Shown: positions 20,462 through 30,184 of the stretch, in pieces
How the letters are laid out: each line of letters starts with the position of its first letter
How positions within the stretch are numbered: the stretch's first letter is position 1
DNA from: Chelatococcus composti
GTDB lineage: Bacteria; Pseudomonadota; Alphaproteobacteria; Rhizobiales; Beijerinckiaceae
Direction of reading: 5' to 3'
Length of the DNA stretch: 64,000 nt
NCBI RefSeq assembly: GCF_014201415.1
Contig: NZ_JACHEH010000001.1
Span: 434,001-498,000, forward strand
Notes under the pieces: generated by a model
What the model saw: only the letters and a program-made list of their open reading frames with translations
Told to the model about the DNA's origin: nothing
Database searches by the model: none
Program-made: the position numbers and the translations under genes

Positions 20462-22288
20462 ATGTGCGGCATCGTGGGAATACTCGGACGGCAGCCGGCT
20501 GCTCCGCTCGTGGTCGATGCGCTGAAGCGTCTCGAATACCGCGGCTACGACTCCGCTGGCGTCGCCACCCTCGAGAACGGGCGGCTGGAGCGTCGCCGGG
20601 CCGAGGGCAAGCTGCGCAACCTGGAGGAGAAGCTGGCCCGCTCGCCTCTGTCGGGCCCGATCGGCATCGGCCACACCCGCTGGGCGACGCACGGGCGCCC
20701 CAACGAGACCAACGCGCACCCTCACGCGACGGACCGCCTCGCCGTGGTCCACAACGGCATCATCGAGAACTTCCGCACGCTCAAGGAAGAGCTGCAGGCC
20801 GAGGGTGTCGTCTTCGAGACCGAGACCGACACGGAGGTTGTCGCCCAGCTCGTGACGCGCGAGATGCGGGCGGGCAGGGGCCCGGTCGACGCCGTTGCCG
20901 CCGTCCTGCCGCGGCTGAGGGGCGCATTCGCGCTCGCCTTCCTCTTCGCGGGCGAGGAGGACCTGCTCATCGGTGCCCGCCACGGGGCGCCGCTAGCCAT
21001 CGGCTACGGCGACGGCGAGATGTACCTTGGCTCGGATGCGCTGGCGCTGGCCCCGCTCACGGACGAGATCTGCTACCTTGAGGACGGCGACTGGGTGGTG
21101 CTGTCCCATCAGGGTGCCGTCATCCGCGACATGTCGGGCAAGGTCGTGCAGCGTGAGCGCCAGCGCTTCGCGCCGGGCGCCTTCATCGCCGACAAAGGCA
21201 ACCACCGCCATTTCATGGCCAAGGAGATCCATGAGCAGCCCGAGGTTGTGGGGCGCACCATTGCCCACTACGTCGATCTCGCGGCCGGCCGGATCAAGAT
21301 GCCGGCGGAGCTCGACGTTGATTTCCGCAAGGTGAACCGCCTCGTCATTTCCGCCTGCGGCACGGCCTATTACGCCGGGCTCGTCGCTCGCTATTGGTTC
21401 GAGCGGCTGGCGCGCCTGCCGGTGGAGATCGACGTCGCCTCCGAGTTCCGCTACCGCGAGACGCCGCTCTTTGAGACGGATCTGGCGCTGTTCATCTCGC
21501 AGTCGGGCGAGACCGCCGATACGCTCGCCTCGCTGCGCTATGCCAGGGCGAGCGGTGCCAAGGTCCTGTCCGTCGTCAATGTGCCGACCTCGACCATCGC
21601 CCGTGAAAGCACGGCGGTCCTGCCCACGCTCGCCGGCCCGGAGATCGGCGTGGCGTCGACCAAGGCCTTCACCTGCCAGCTCGCTGTCCTGCTGGCCTTG
21701 GCCATCGCCGCCGGGCGCGCGCGGGGCACGCTGAGCGAGCGGGACGAGGAGGGGCTCGTCTCTGCTCTCGTCTCGGTGCCGGGGCTGATGGCCGAGGCAC
21801 TGAAGAGCGAGCCCGAGATCGAGGGCTTGGCGCGCGAGCTGTCAAAGGCGCGCGACGTGCTCTATCTCGGCCGCGGCATGGCCTATCCGCTCGCGCTTGA
21901 GGGGGCGTTGAAGCTCAAGGAAATCTCCTACATCCATGCCGAGGGCTACGCCGCTGGCGAACTCAAGCATGGTCCCATCGCCCTCATCGACGAGACGGTG
22001 CCCGTCATCGTGCTGGCGCCGAACGACGCCGTGTTCGAGAAGACCGTGTCGAACATGCAGGAGGTGGCGGCGCGCGGCGGGCGCATCATCCTCGTCGGCG
22101 AGGAGAATGCGGCACGCGAGGCGGCTGTGGACACGATGGCCACCATCGCCATGCCCGCGATGAACCCGATCATCGCACCCATGGTCTACGCCGTCCCGGC
22201 GCAGCTGATCGCCTATCACACGGCGCTCTTCATGGGGAAGGACGTGGACCAGCCGCGCAACCTCGCCAAATCCGTCACCGTCGAGTGA
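20462..22288 (+). CDS. glmS: Glutamine--fructose-6-phosphate aminotransferase (isomerizing)
   Basis: A 608-residue enzyme making glucosamine-6-phosphate from fructose-6-phosphate and glutamine, the first step toward UDP-GlcNAc. The protein begins MCGIVGILG, with Cys2 as the N-terminal nucleophile after Met removal; GIGHTRWATHGRPNETNAHPH and the VVHNGIIENF motif complete the glutaminase domain. Two SIS sugar-isomerase domains follow (SACGTAYYAGLVARYWFE, SQSGETADTLASLRYAR, then YLGRGMAYPLALEGALKLKE) and the protein closes with DQPRNLAKSVTVE. Length is standard. It follows glmU on the same strand. Confidence 0.98.
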   Translation: MCGIVGILGRQPAAPLVVDALKRLEYRGYDSAGVATLENGRLERRRAEGKLRNLEEKLARSPLSGPIGIGHTRWATHGRPNETNAHPHATDRLAVVHNGIIENFRTLKEELQAEGVVFETETDTEVVAQLVTREMRAGRGPVDAVAAVLPRLRGAFALAFLFAGEEDLLIGARHGAPLAIGYGDGEMYLGSDALALAPLTDEICYLEDGDWVVLSHQGAVIRDMSGKVVQRERQRFAPGAFIADKGNHRHFMAKEIHEQPEVVGRTIAHYVDLAAGRIKMPAELDVDFRKVNRLVISACGTAYYAGLVARYWFERLARLPVEIDVASEFRYRETPLFETDLALFISQSGETADTLASLRYARASGAKVLSVVNVPTSTIARESTAVLPTLAGPEIGVASTKAFTCQLAVLLALAIAAGRARGTLSERDEEGLVSALVSVPGLMAEALKSEPEIEGLARELSKARDVLYLGRGMAYPLALEGALKLKEISYIHAEGYAAGELKHGPIALIDETVPVIVLAPNDAVFEKTVSNMQEVAARGGRIILVGEENAAREAAVDTMATIAMPAMNPIIAPMVYAVPAQLIAYHTALFMGKDVDQPRNLAKSVTVE

Positions 22289-22310
22289 GGCAGCGGGCGG
22301 GGCCCGTCGC

Positions 22311-22757
22311 TCACGATTCTGCGATGGGCTCCGGCCGCGTCACGATATAGACCGCCACCGCGATGAAGCACGCGGCGGCCGCGATGCGGCCGATCAGCGG
22401 TGCGGCAGAGGCTAGTACCAGGCCGTAGCTGGCGACGAGGCTGAGGCAGGCGATCCACTTCACCCGGCGCGGGATGGAGCCGTTGGCGCGCCATGCGCGG
22501 ACGGAGGGCCCGAGATAGCGGTGCTCGAGCAGCCATTGCTCGAAGCGCGGCGAGGATCTGGCGAAGCAGGCCGCCGCGAGGATGAGGAAGACCGTGCCCG
22601 GCAGCAGCGGCATGACGAGGCCGACTGCACCAACGGGGACGAAGAGGCAGCCGAGACCGAGATAGACGAGGCGCACGGCCGGCGAGCGGGGCGCAATGCG
22701 GCGCTCCGCACGGGTCGCTTCGCCTGGGCGGTCCTCTCTGCTCGTCCTGTCTTCCAC
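22311..22757 (-). CDS. YbaN (DUF454) family inner-membrane protein
   Basis: A 148-residue protein from a GTG at 22757 that has GGAAGGGG just upstream; an ATG at 22832 in the same frame is possible but adds a low-complexity lead. The DUF454 signature is clear: RLVYLGLGCLFVPVGAVGLVMPLLPGTVFLILAAACFARSSPRFEQWLL (seen in pieces), then LGPSVRAWRANGSIPRRVKW and two further hydrophobic segments. Three or four membrane helices are expected. Function is unknown; the family is broadly conserved in proteobacteria. It is divergent from the DUF502 gene and convergent with glmS. Confidence 0.85.
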   Translation of the reverse strand: MEDRTSREDRPGEATRAERRIAPRSPAVRLVYLGLGCLFVPVGAVGLVMPLLPGTVFLILAAACFARSSPRFEQWLLEHRYLGPSVRAWRANGSIPRRVKWIACLSLVASYGLVLASAAPLIGRIAAAACFIAVAVYIVTRPEPIAES

Positions 22758-22909
22758 GGCCCCTTCCGTTGCGAGCCGACCGGGTGCCGGTCGCGGGTTG
22801 GCATCCTTGCAAGGAAAATGGCAAAGGCCCATCAATTGTGGAAGGGCTTCGCGGCGGCGGTGCGGCCGCATGACACGCCCGGGCAAGCCTTGCAGGGCAG
22901 GTTGAGCGG

Positions 22910-23683
22910 ATGGACGACAGACAAACACATCCGGAAGAGGGAGGCGCCATTCCGACGGCGCACCAGATCGCCCAGGAGGTGGCCGCTTCGGCGGTGGGGC
23001 CGCAGACAGCCGGCTCGCGCGTGAGAAACTACTTCCTGACGGGCGTCGTTGTCGCCGGGCCGCTCGCCATCACCGCCTACATCGTCACGTGGATCATCGG
23101 CCTCATCGACGGCTGGGTGAAGCCGCTCATTCCCGCGGCCTACCTGCCGGACACCTATCTGCCCTTCGCCATCCCCGGATTCGGGCTGGTGGTGGCCTTC
23201 GTCGGTCTGACGCTGCTCGGTTTCCTGACGGCGAATCTCGTCGGACGCTCGCTGCTCAATTTCGGCGAGCGCATCCTGGCGCGCATGCCGGTGGTGCGGG
23301 GGCTCTACAAGGGGGTGAAGCAGGTCTTCGAGACGGTGTTCTCGGAGCACGGCACGTCGTTCCGCTCGGTGGTGCTCATTCCCTATCCCTCGCGCGAGGT
23401 GTGGTCGATCGCCTTCCTCTCCGCGCCGCCAAGCCCCGCCATCGCCGAGCGTCTGCCGGAGGCCGGCGAGTATGTCGGCGTCTTCATGCCCTGCACGCCC
23501 AACCCGACGACGGGCTTCTTCTTCTATCTGCCGCGCAAGGACGTCATCGAGGTCTCCATGACGGTGGAGGACGCAGCCAAGCTGATCATGTCCGGCGGCG
23601 TCATCCAGCCGGACAGCGCCGCGTCGGCGCCCAGAACGCTGCCGGCGCACAGGCGCAAGGACCTCGAGGCGGCGTCGCCGTAG
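22910..23683 (+). CDS. DUF502 membrane protein
   Basis: A 257-residue protein. Two membrane segments are visible, NYFLTGVVVAGPLAITAYIVTWIIG (from about residue 40) and FGLVVAFVGLTLLGFLTANLVG (from about residue 85), followed by GERILARMPVVRGLYKGVKQVFE and a soluble domain with RSVVLIPYPSREVWSIAFLS and the CTPNPTTGFFFYLPRKDV segment typical of DUF502. The family has no firm function, although it is linked to membrane integrity/stress in some bacteria. In Rhizobiales it is regularly next to recG, as here, where the two genes converge with no gap between their stop codons. Confidence 0.88.
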   Translation: MDDRQTHPEEGGAIPTAHQIAQEVAASAVGPQTAGSRVRNYFLTGVVVAGPLAITAYIVTWIIGLIDGWVKPLIPAAYLPDTYLPFAIPGFGLVVAFVGLTLLGFLTANLVGRSLLNFGERILARMPVVRGLYKGVKQVFETVFSEHGTSFRSVVLIPYPSREVWSIAFLSAPPSPAIAERLPEAGEYVGVFMPCTPNPTTGFFFYLPRKDVIEVSMTVEDAAKLIMSGGVIQPDSAASAPRTLPAHRRKDLEAASP

Positions 23684-25789
23684 TCAGCCGGCGCGCAGCA
23701 GGCGGATGGCCTCATCGCGCTCGAAGAGATAGAGCAGCAGCCGCAGGGCCTCGCCGCGCGGGCTCGCGAGCTTCGGATCGCGCTCGATGATGAGCCGGGC
23801 GTCGTCGCGGGCGGCGGCGATGAGGTCCGCGTCCGTCTCCGTGCGCACCAGGCGGAAGTCGGGCGCGCCGGATTGACGCGTGCCGAGGATCTCGCCCTCG
23901 CCGCGCAGCCGCAGATCCTCCTCGGCAATGCGGAAGCCGTCGTCCGTCTCGCGCATGATCCTGAGCCGCGCCTCGGCGACGGGACCCGGCGGCGCCTTGT
24001 AGAGGAGAAGGCAGGTGGAGGCGGATGCCCCGCGGCCGATGCGTCCGCGCAGCTGGTGAAGCTGCGCGAGGCCGAAGCGCTCCGCATGTTCGATGACCAT
24101 GACGGTGGCCTCGGGCACGTCGACGCCCACCTCGATGACCGTCGTCGCGACGAGGATCTTGATGACTCCCGCCGCGAAGCGGGCCATGACGGCGTCCTTG
24201 TCCCGCCCCGCCATCTTGCCGTGCAGCAGGCCGACGGCCTCGGCGCCGAAGGCAGCGGCAAGGCTCGCGTACCGCTCCTCCGCCGCCGCAACGTCGAGCG
24301 TTTCCGATTCGGCAACGAGCGGGCACACCCAGTAGACGCGCGCCCCCGCGCGGATGGCGCGGCCGGTGGCGCTCACCACTTCGTCGAGCCGCTCGAGCGG
24401 CACCGCGCGCGTGTCGATGGGTTTGCGGCCGGCCGGCTTTTCCCTGAGCACGGACACGTCCATGTCGCCGAAATAGGTGAGTACAAGAGTGCGCGGGATG
24501 GGCGTGGCGGTCATGACGAGGACGTCCACCGCCGCGCCCTTGGCGCCGAGGGCGAAGCGCTGGTGCACGCCAAAGCGATGCTGCTCGTCGATGACGGCGA
24601 GGCCGAGATCCCGGAAGGCGACCTCGTCCTGAAAGAGCGCGTGCGTCCCCACCACGATGTCCAGCCCGCCGTCGGCGAGCGCGGCGAGTGTGCGGCGCCG
24701 CTCGCTGCCCTTGTCCCGTCCGGTGAGAAGGCCGAGGCGCAGGCCGGCGGCCTCGGCGAGCGGCGCGAGACGCTCGAAATGCTGGCGGGCGAGGATCTCC
24801 GTCGGCGCCATCATCGCAGCCTGACGGCCAGCCTCGACGGCGCTCGCCATGGCCATAAGGGCGACGACCGTCTTGCCCGAGCCGACGTCGCCCTGCACGA
24901 GGCGCAGCATCCGCTGCGGCGCAGCAAGGTCGCGCCGGATGTCGGCCACCGCCTGCTCCTGCGACGCGGTGAGCGCGAAGGGCAGGGCCGCGCGCAGGCG
25001 GGCAACGATGCGGCCGTCGCCAACGTTCACCCGTCCCGGTGCGCGGCGCAGGCTCTTGCGCAACAGCGCAAGGGCGAGCTGGGTGGCCAGCAACTCGTCG
25101 TAGGCGAGGCGGCGTCGCGCCGGACTGTCGGGTGTGAAGGCTGCCATGTCCTGCGGGGCGTGCAGGCGCTCGAGCGCTGTGCGGAAATCGGGAAAGTCGT
25201 TGCGGGCCAGCCAGCTCTCCTCCTGCCACTCGGGCAGGGCCGGCACCCGGGCGAGGGCGGCGCGGGCGATGCGATTCACGTAGCGCGCCGACAGCCCCTC
25301 CGTCAGGTTGTAGGTCGGTTCCACCGCCGGCATATCCGCGAGCCCGGCGGCATCGACGATGCGGTCCGGATGGACCATCTGGCGCCGGCCGTCCCACAGC
25401 TCGATCTTGCCCGAGACAAAACGCTGCTCTCCAGGAGGCAGCAGCTTGTCGAGGCGCCGCCTGTCGGCGTTGAAGAAAACGAGAGTCACATCGCCCGTCT
25501 CGTCCTCGACGACGACGCGATAGGGCGCGCGCGAGCGGCCGGGGGGCGCGGGGTGATGCGAGACGACGCGGACGCAGAGTGTGACAACCTCGCCCGGCAC
25601 GGCGTCGGCCACCGTCGGGCGGGCGCGCCGGTCGACCGCGCCGTGAGGCAGGTGGAAGAGCAGGTCGAGCACCCGCGCAGGTTTGCCCGGCTCGCCCACG
25701 AGCCGGTCGAACAGCAGTCTCATGCGTGGGCCGACGCCGGGCAGAGAGGTCACTTCAGCAAAGAGCGGATCGAGGGACGAGGGGCGCAT
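23684..25789 (-). CDS. recG: ATP-dependent DNA helicase RecG
   Basis: A 701-residue helicase that reverses stalled forks and processes branched recombination intermediates. The start at 25789 gives MRPSSLDPLFAEVTSLPGVG, matching the family; an upstream extension has no homology pattern. The wedge/OB domain is in the first third, then helicase motifs: Walker A GDVGSGKTVVAL, the DEQH box in VIDEQHRFGVHQR, TATPIPRT, and the C-terminal TTVIEVGVDVPEAT and QLHQLRGRIGRG. It is divergent from sdhE with a 221-bp gap. Confidence 0.97.
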   Translation of the reverse strand: MRPSSLDPLFAEVTSLPGVGPRMRLLFDRLVGEPGKPARVLDLLFHLPHGAVDRRARPTVADAVPGEVVTLCVRVVSHHPAPPGRSRAPYRVVVEDETGDVTLVFFNADRRRLDKLLPPGEQRFVSGKIELWDGRRQMVHPDRIVDAAGLADMPAVEPTYNLTEGLSARYVNRIARAALARVPALPEWQEESWLARNDFPDFRTALERLHAPQDMAAFTPDSPARRRLAYDELLATQLALALLRKSLRRAPGRVNVGDGRIVARLRAALPFALTASQEQAVADIRRDLAAPQRMLRLVQGDVGSGKTVVALMAMASAVEAGRQAAMMAPTEILARQHFERLAPLAEAAGLRLGLLTGRDKGSERRRTLAALADGGLDIVVGTHALFQDEVAFRDLGLAVIDEQHRFGVHQRFALGAKGAAVDVLVMTATPIPRTLVLTYFGDMDVSVLREKPAGRKPIDTRAVPLERLDEVVSATGRAIRAGARVYWVCPLVAESETLDVAAAEERYASLAAAFGAEAVGLLHGKMAGRDKDAVMARFAAGVIKILVATTVIEVGVDVPEATVMVIEHAERFGLAQLHQLRGRIGRGASASTCLLLYKAPPGPVAEARLRIMRETDDGFRIAEEDLRLRGEGEILGTRQSGAPDFRLVRTETDADLIAAARDDARLIIERDPKLASPRGEALRLLLYLFERDEAIRLLRAG

Positions 25790-26010
25790 CGCCGTGGGCT
25801 CGAGGCTCGGAGGAGAGAATCGCGGGCGTATCGTGTGACAGCTGCCTATCATAGCTGCCGACAGCCGTGGGCGGCCCGACGATAGACCACGCCAGACCGC
25901 CAGCCACGGGGACCGGGGCAGCGGAGCCCGATGACAGGTGGTCGCGGATCGGCTGACAGGATGCCGGCAAGGGCTTATATGCACGTGACTCGTGCAGACG
26001 GGAGAAAGCC

Positions 26011-26298
26011 ATGGACAGCGCGACCGAGGCGATGGATATGCGCCGCCGGCGCATCCTTTACCGGGCCTGGCATCGCGGCATGCGGGAAATGGATCTCATC
26101 ATGGGCCGCTTTGCCGATGCCCATGTCGCCGGCCTGAGCGAGCAGGAGATCACGGAGTTCGAGAAGCTGATCGAGCTTCCCGACCAGGATCTCTTTTCCT
26201 GGATCGCCGGCAGCGTGCCGGTGCCGCCCGACTACGATACGCCGCTCTTCCATCGCATGCGGGATTTCCACGCCAGCGGCAATCCCTCGGGATCGTAA
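26011..26298 (+). CDS. sdhE: Succinate dehydrogenase assembly factor 2 (SdhE)
   Basis: A 95-residue protein that promotes covalent attachment of FAD to the succinate dehydrogenase flavoprotein. The family-defining RGxxE motif is present as R-G-M-R-E within ILYRAWHRGMREMDLIMGRF. The rest fits: LSEQEITEFEKLIELPDQDLFSW. The ATG at 26011 follows GGGAGAAAG. It is divergent from recG and 65 bases before mfd on the same strand; sdh genes themselves are not in the window. Confidence 0.94.
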   Translation: MDSATEAMDMRRRRILYRAWHRGMREMDLIMGRFADAHVAGLSEQEITEFEKLIELPDQDLFSWIAGSVPVPPDYDTPLFHRMRDFHASGNPSGS

Positions 26299-26363
26299 CG
26301 TTCGAGAACCCTTGCGCCCCGGCACGATCCGGCTGACGGGTGCGTTCGTCATCCAAGAAGATC

Positions 26364-29300
26364 ATGCAGCTCAAACGCGCCATCGAAGCCCTGCAGCGGG
26401 CGGAAAGCCTCACCATCGCGAGCGCTCCGGATGGATTGGATGCCATCGTGGTGGCCGATCTCGCGCGTGGCCTCGCCAGGGGCGAGGAACGTCCCGCGAC
26501 GCTCGTGCACGTGGCGCGTGACGGCCAGCGCATGGCCGCCATGGAATCGGCGCTCGCCTTCGTCGCGCCGGAGATCGACGTTCTCTCCTTTCCTGCCTGG
26601 GATTGCCAGCCCTACGATCGCGTCTCACCCAATGCCGCGATCACGGCGCGGCGCATGACGACGCTCTCCCGCCTCGCCCGCACCCGCGCGGGGGAGGACA
26701 AGCCGCGCATTCTCCTCACCACGGTCAACGCCATCCTGCAGCGCGTGCCGCCCATTGCCCGCATCGCTACCGAGACCCTCTCTGCGGCGCCGGGCAACGT
26801 CATGGACATGGAGGCGCTCATCAGCTGGCTGGAGGTCAACGGCTTCCTGCGCACCGGCACCGTGCGGGACACGGGCGAATATGCCGTGCGCGGCGGCATT
26901 GTGGATCTCTATGCGCCCGGAATGCCGGAGCCACTGCGCCTAGACTTCTTCGGCGACACGCTCGAATCCATCCGCGCCTTCGACCCGGAGACGCAGCGCT
27001 CGACGCACCAGCTGCGCGCGCTCGATCTTGTGCCGATGAGCGAGTTGCAGCTGACCACCGAGACGATGCGGCGCTTCCGCCAGGGCTACGTCGCGACCTT
27101 CGGGGCGGCGACCCGGGACGACACGCTCTACCAGGCGGTGAGCGAAGGGCGCCGCCATCCCGGCGTTGAGCACTGGCTGCCGCTGTTCCACGACCATCTC
27201 GACACGCTCTTCACCTACCTGCCGGGCGTGCCCTTCATCTTCGACGCGCTTGTCGACGATGCGGCGGGCGAGCGTCTCGCGCAGATCGCCGACTATTACG
27301 ACGCCCGCAAGGCGGCGCTGGAGCAGCCCGCCATGGGCGGGACGCCTTACAAGCCCCTGCCGCCGGATGCGCTCTATCTCGGCGCGAGCGAGTGGGCGGA
27401 GCAGATTGAGAAGGAAGCCGTCGCGCGCCTGACGCCCTTCGCCCAGCCGCAGACGAGCGGACGGCTCGTGGTCGATGTCGGCGGCCGGCAGGGGCGCAGC
27501 TTCGCCGCCGAGCGGGCGGACGAGACGGCGAATGTCTTCGATGCCGCCGTGCGCCACGTGCGCGAGCTGCAGAAGGCGGGCAAACGCGTGGTGCTCGCCG
27601 CCTGGTCCGAGGGCTCGCGCGAGCGTCTGGCGCACGTGCTGGCAGACCACGGGCTGACGCAGGCCAAGCCGGTATCGCGCCTTGCCCATGTCTCGGCGCT
27701 CGCCCGCAACGAGGCCGCGCTCGCCGTCTGGGGGCTGGAGCATGGTTTCGAGACAGATGATCTCGCCGTCATCGGCGAGCAGGACATCCTCGGCGACCGG
27801 CTGGTGCGCGCCAAGCGCAAGACCAGGCGCGCGCAGGATTTCATCGCCGAAGTCTCGAGCCTTACCGCCGGCGACCTCGTGGTGCATGTCAACCACGGCA
27901 TCGGCCGCTTCGTCGGGCTCAAGACCATCGATGCCGCCGGCGCGCCGCACGACTGCCTCGAGCTGCACTACGCGGGCGGGGACAAGCTGTTCCTGCCGGT
28001 GGAGAATATCGAGCTGCTGTCGCGCTACGGCTCGGAGGACACCGAGGCGGTGCTCGACAAGCTCGGCGGCGTCGCCTGGCAGGCGCGCAAGGCCAAGCTC
28101 AAGAAGCGCATCCGCGAGATGGCCGGCGCGCTCATCAAGATCGCTGCGGCGCGCGCCCTCAAGGAGGCGCCGCGCATCGAGCCCCCCGCCGGGCTCTACG
28201 ACGAGTTCGCGGCGCGGTTCCCCTACGAGGAGACGGAGGACCAGCAGAACGCCATCGACGCGGTGCTCGACGATCTCGCCGCCGGTCGGCCCATGGACCG
28301 ACTCATCTGCGGCGACGTTGGCTTCGGCAAGACCGAGGTGGCGCTGCGGGCCGCCTTTGCGGTCGCCATGTCGGGTTACCAGGTGGCCGTGGTCGTGCCG
28401 ACGACGCTCCTGGCGCGCCAGCACTACAAGGCCTTCACCGAGCGTTTCCAGGGGCTGCCGGTGCGCATCGCCCAGGCTTCCCGTTTCGTCTCCGCAGGTG
28501 AGATGAAGAAGGTGAAGGAGGGGCTCGCCGATGGCACCATTGATATCGTCATCGGCACGCACGCCCTGCTGGGCAAGACCATCTGCTTCAAGGAGCTGGG
28601 CCTCATCATCGTCGACGAGGAGCAGCATTTCGGCGTGGCTCACAAGGAGCGGCTGAAGGAGTTGCGCGCCGAGGTGCACGTGCTGACCCTGACGGCCACG
28701 CCCATCCCGCGCACCCTCCAGCTTGCCCTGACGGGCGTGCGGGAGCTGTCGATCATCGCCACGCCGCCGGTGGACCGCCTGGCGGTGCGCACCTTCATCA
28801 CGCCGTTCGACCCGCTCGTCATCCGCGAGGCACTGCTGCGCGAGCGCTATCGCGGCGGCCAGGCGTTCTACGTCTGCCCGCGCATCGAGGATCTCGCGGA
28901 GGTGAAGGCATTCCTCGATGCCGAGGTGCCCGAGGCACGCGTGGTCGTCGCTCATGGCCAGATGCCTGCCGGCCAGCTCGAAGACGCCATGACGGCTTTC
29001 TACGATGGCAAGTTCGACATCCTCCTGTCGACGACGATCGTTGAATCGGGCCTCGACATCCCGCGTGCCAACACGCTCATCGTCCACCGGGCGGACATGT
29101 TCGGCCTCGCCCAGCTCTACCAGCTGCGCGGTCGTGTCGGCCGTTCGAAGACGCGCGCCTATGCGCTCTTCACCGTGCCCGCCAACCGCACGCTGACGGC
29201 GACGGCCGAACGCCGGCTCAAAGTGCTGCAGTCGCTCGACACGCTCGGCGCCGGCTTCCAGCTCGCCAGCCACGACCTCGACATCCGCGGCGCGGGCAAC

Positions 29301-29885
29301 CTCCTCGGCGAGGAGCAATCCGGCCACATCAAGGAGGTGGGCTACGAGCTCTACCAGCAGATGCTGGAGGAGGCGGTGGCGCAGCTCAAGGCTGGCGTCG
29401 CCGACGAGGAGACGGAGGAGCAGTGGTCGCCGTCGATCACCATCGGTACGCCGGTGATGATCCCCGAGAGCTATGTGCCGGACCTGCAGCTGCGCCTCGG
29501 CCTCTACAAGCGCCTGTCCACGCTGGAGCGCGACGACGAGATCGAAGCCTTCGGCGCCGAACTCATCGACCGCTTCGGCCCCCTGCCGGAGGAGGTGGAC
29601 CAGCTTCTCAAGCTCGTGGCCATCAAGGCCCTGTGCCGGCGCGCCAATGTGGAGAAGGTCGAGGCCGGTCCCAAGGGCCTCATCGTTGCCTTCCGCGACA
29701 ATGCCTTCGCCAATCCGGAGGGCCTCATCGCCTATGTGGCCGGTGAGGGCACGCTGGCAAAGGTGCGGCCCGACATGCGGATCGTCTTCATTCAGGACAT
29801 GGACACCGCAGAAGCGCGCCTCAAGGGCACGGCCCGCGTGCTGCGCGACCTCGTGCGCATCGCGGAGCAGAAAAAGGCAGCGTAA
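26364..29885 (+). CDS. mfd: Transcription-repair coupling factor Mfd
   Basis: A 1173-residue translocase that removes RNA polymerase stalled at DNA damage and recruits UvrA. The ATG at 26364 is chosen (weak AAGAAG upstream); a GTG at 26340 has no ribosome binding site. The UvrB-homology part (about residues 80-300), RNA polymerase-interacting domain (FIAEVSSLTAGDLVVHVNHGIGRF, near residue 490) and RecG-like motor are all present: GDVGFGKTEVALRAAF, DEEQHFGVAHKERLK, TATPIPRTLQLALTGVRELS, QLYQLRGRVGRSKTRAYAL, and the C-terminal TRCF domain. Length is normal. Confidence 0.97.
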   Translation: MQLKRAIEALQRAESLTIASAPDGLDAIVVADLARGLARGEERPATLVHVARDGQRMAAMESALAFVAPEIDVLSFPAWDCQPYDRVSPNAAITARRMTTLSRLARTRAGEDKPRILLTTVNAILQRVPPIARIATETLSAAPGNVMDMEALISWLEVNGFLRTGTVRDTGEYAVRGGIVDLYAPGMPEPLRLDFFGDTLESIRAFDPETQRSTHQLRALDLVPMSELQLTTETMRRFRQGYVATFGAATRDDTLYQAVSEGRRHPGVEHWLPLFHDHLDTLFTYLPGVPFIFDALVDDAAGERLAQIADYYDARKAALEQPAMGGTPYKPLPPDALYLGASEWAEQIEKEAVARLTPFAQPQTSGRLVVDVGGRQGRSFAAERADETANVFDAAVRHVRELQKAGKRVVLAAWSEGSRERLAHVLADHGLTQAKPVSRLAHVSALARNEAALAVWGLEHGFETDDLAVIGEQDILGDRLVRAKRKTRRAQDFIAEVSSLTAGDLVVHVNHGIGRFVGLKTIDAAGAPHDCLELHYAGGDKLFLPVENIELLSRYGSEDTEAVLDKLGGVAWQARKAKLKKRIREMAGALIKIAAARALKEAPRIEPPAGLYDEFAARFPYEETEDQQNAIDAVLDDLAAGRPMDRLICGDVGFGKTEVALRAAFAVAMSGYQVAVVVPTTLLARQHYKAFTERFQGLPVRIAQASRFVSAGEMKKVKEGLADGTIDIVIGTHALLGKTICFKELGLIIVDEEQHFGVAHKERLKELRAEVHVLTLTATPIPRTLQLALTGVRELSIIATPPVDRLAVRTFITPFDPLVIREALLRERYRGGQAFYVCPRIEDLAEVKAFLDAEVPEARVVVAHGQMPAGQLEDAMTAFYDGKFDILLSTTIVESGLDIPRANTLIVHRADMFGLAQLYQLRGRVGRSKTRAYALFTVPANRTLTATAERRLKVLQSLDTLGAGFQLASHDLDIRGAGNLLGEEQSGHIKEVGYELYQQMLEEAVAQLKAGVADEETEEQWSPSITIGTPVMIPESYVPDLQLRLGLYKRLSTLERDDEIEAFGAELIDRFGPLPEEVDQLLKLVAIKALCRRANVEKVEAGPKGLIVAFRDNAFANPEGLIAYVAGEGTLAKVRPDMRIVFIQDMDTAEARLKGTARVLRDLVRIAEQKKAA

Positions 29886-30184
29886 CGCGTCGCTGCGCCT
29901 CATCCGGCGGCGGCGCCCCGGGCATCGCGATATGATGCGTGCCGCAGCGAGTCTCTCGATCATCGCGCGACGTTGAAGAAGCGCCGACACGGCCAGGTGA
30001 CGGTGATCGGATTCCTTGTATGGCGCTTCAATATATCTGCATAAGTTATTGCATATTATGCATATTACCGTCTTGCTGGCGATCAGCTCTGCCGGGTTGA
30101 CAGCAGGAGCGGAACGTTTCTTAATAAATCAACATGATTTATAAAAAGGTCGCTGCTGGCGGCCGGGAAACGTCAGGACGGGCC
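29886..30184 (+). promoter_or_regulatory. Control region of the ROK/sugar-transport operon
   Basis: This 299-base gap becomes AT-rich toward the ROK gene. A good promoter is TTGACA at 30097-30102, a 17-base spacer and CTTAAT at 30120-30125. A perfect dyad with 8-base arms (ATAAATCA, ACA, TGATTTAT; 30124-30142) overlaps the -10 and expected start site. Further upstream TGCATATTATGCA (30050-30062) is a perfect dyad within a run of TGCATA repeats (30038-30067). ROK regulators such as NagC, Mlc and XylR bind AT-rich dyads of this kind. Confidence 0.6.

Noticed and set aside
26940-29990. A 1016-codon open frame on the reverse strand over mfd
   Set aside because: Antisense shadow of mfd. Composition is rich in Arg, Glu, Leu and His without domain signatures.
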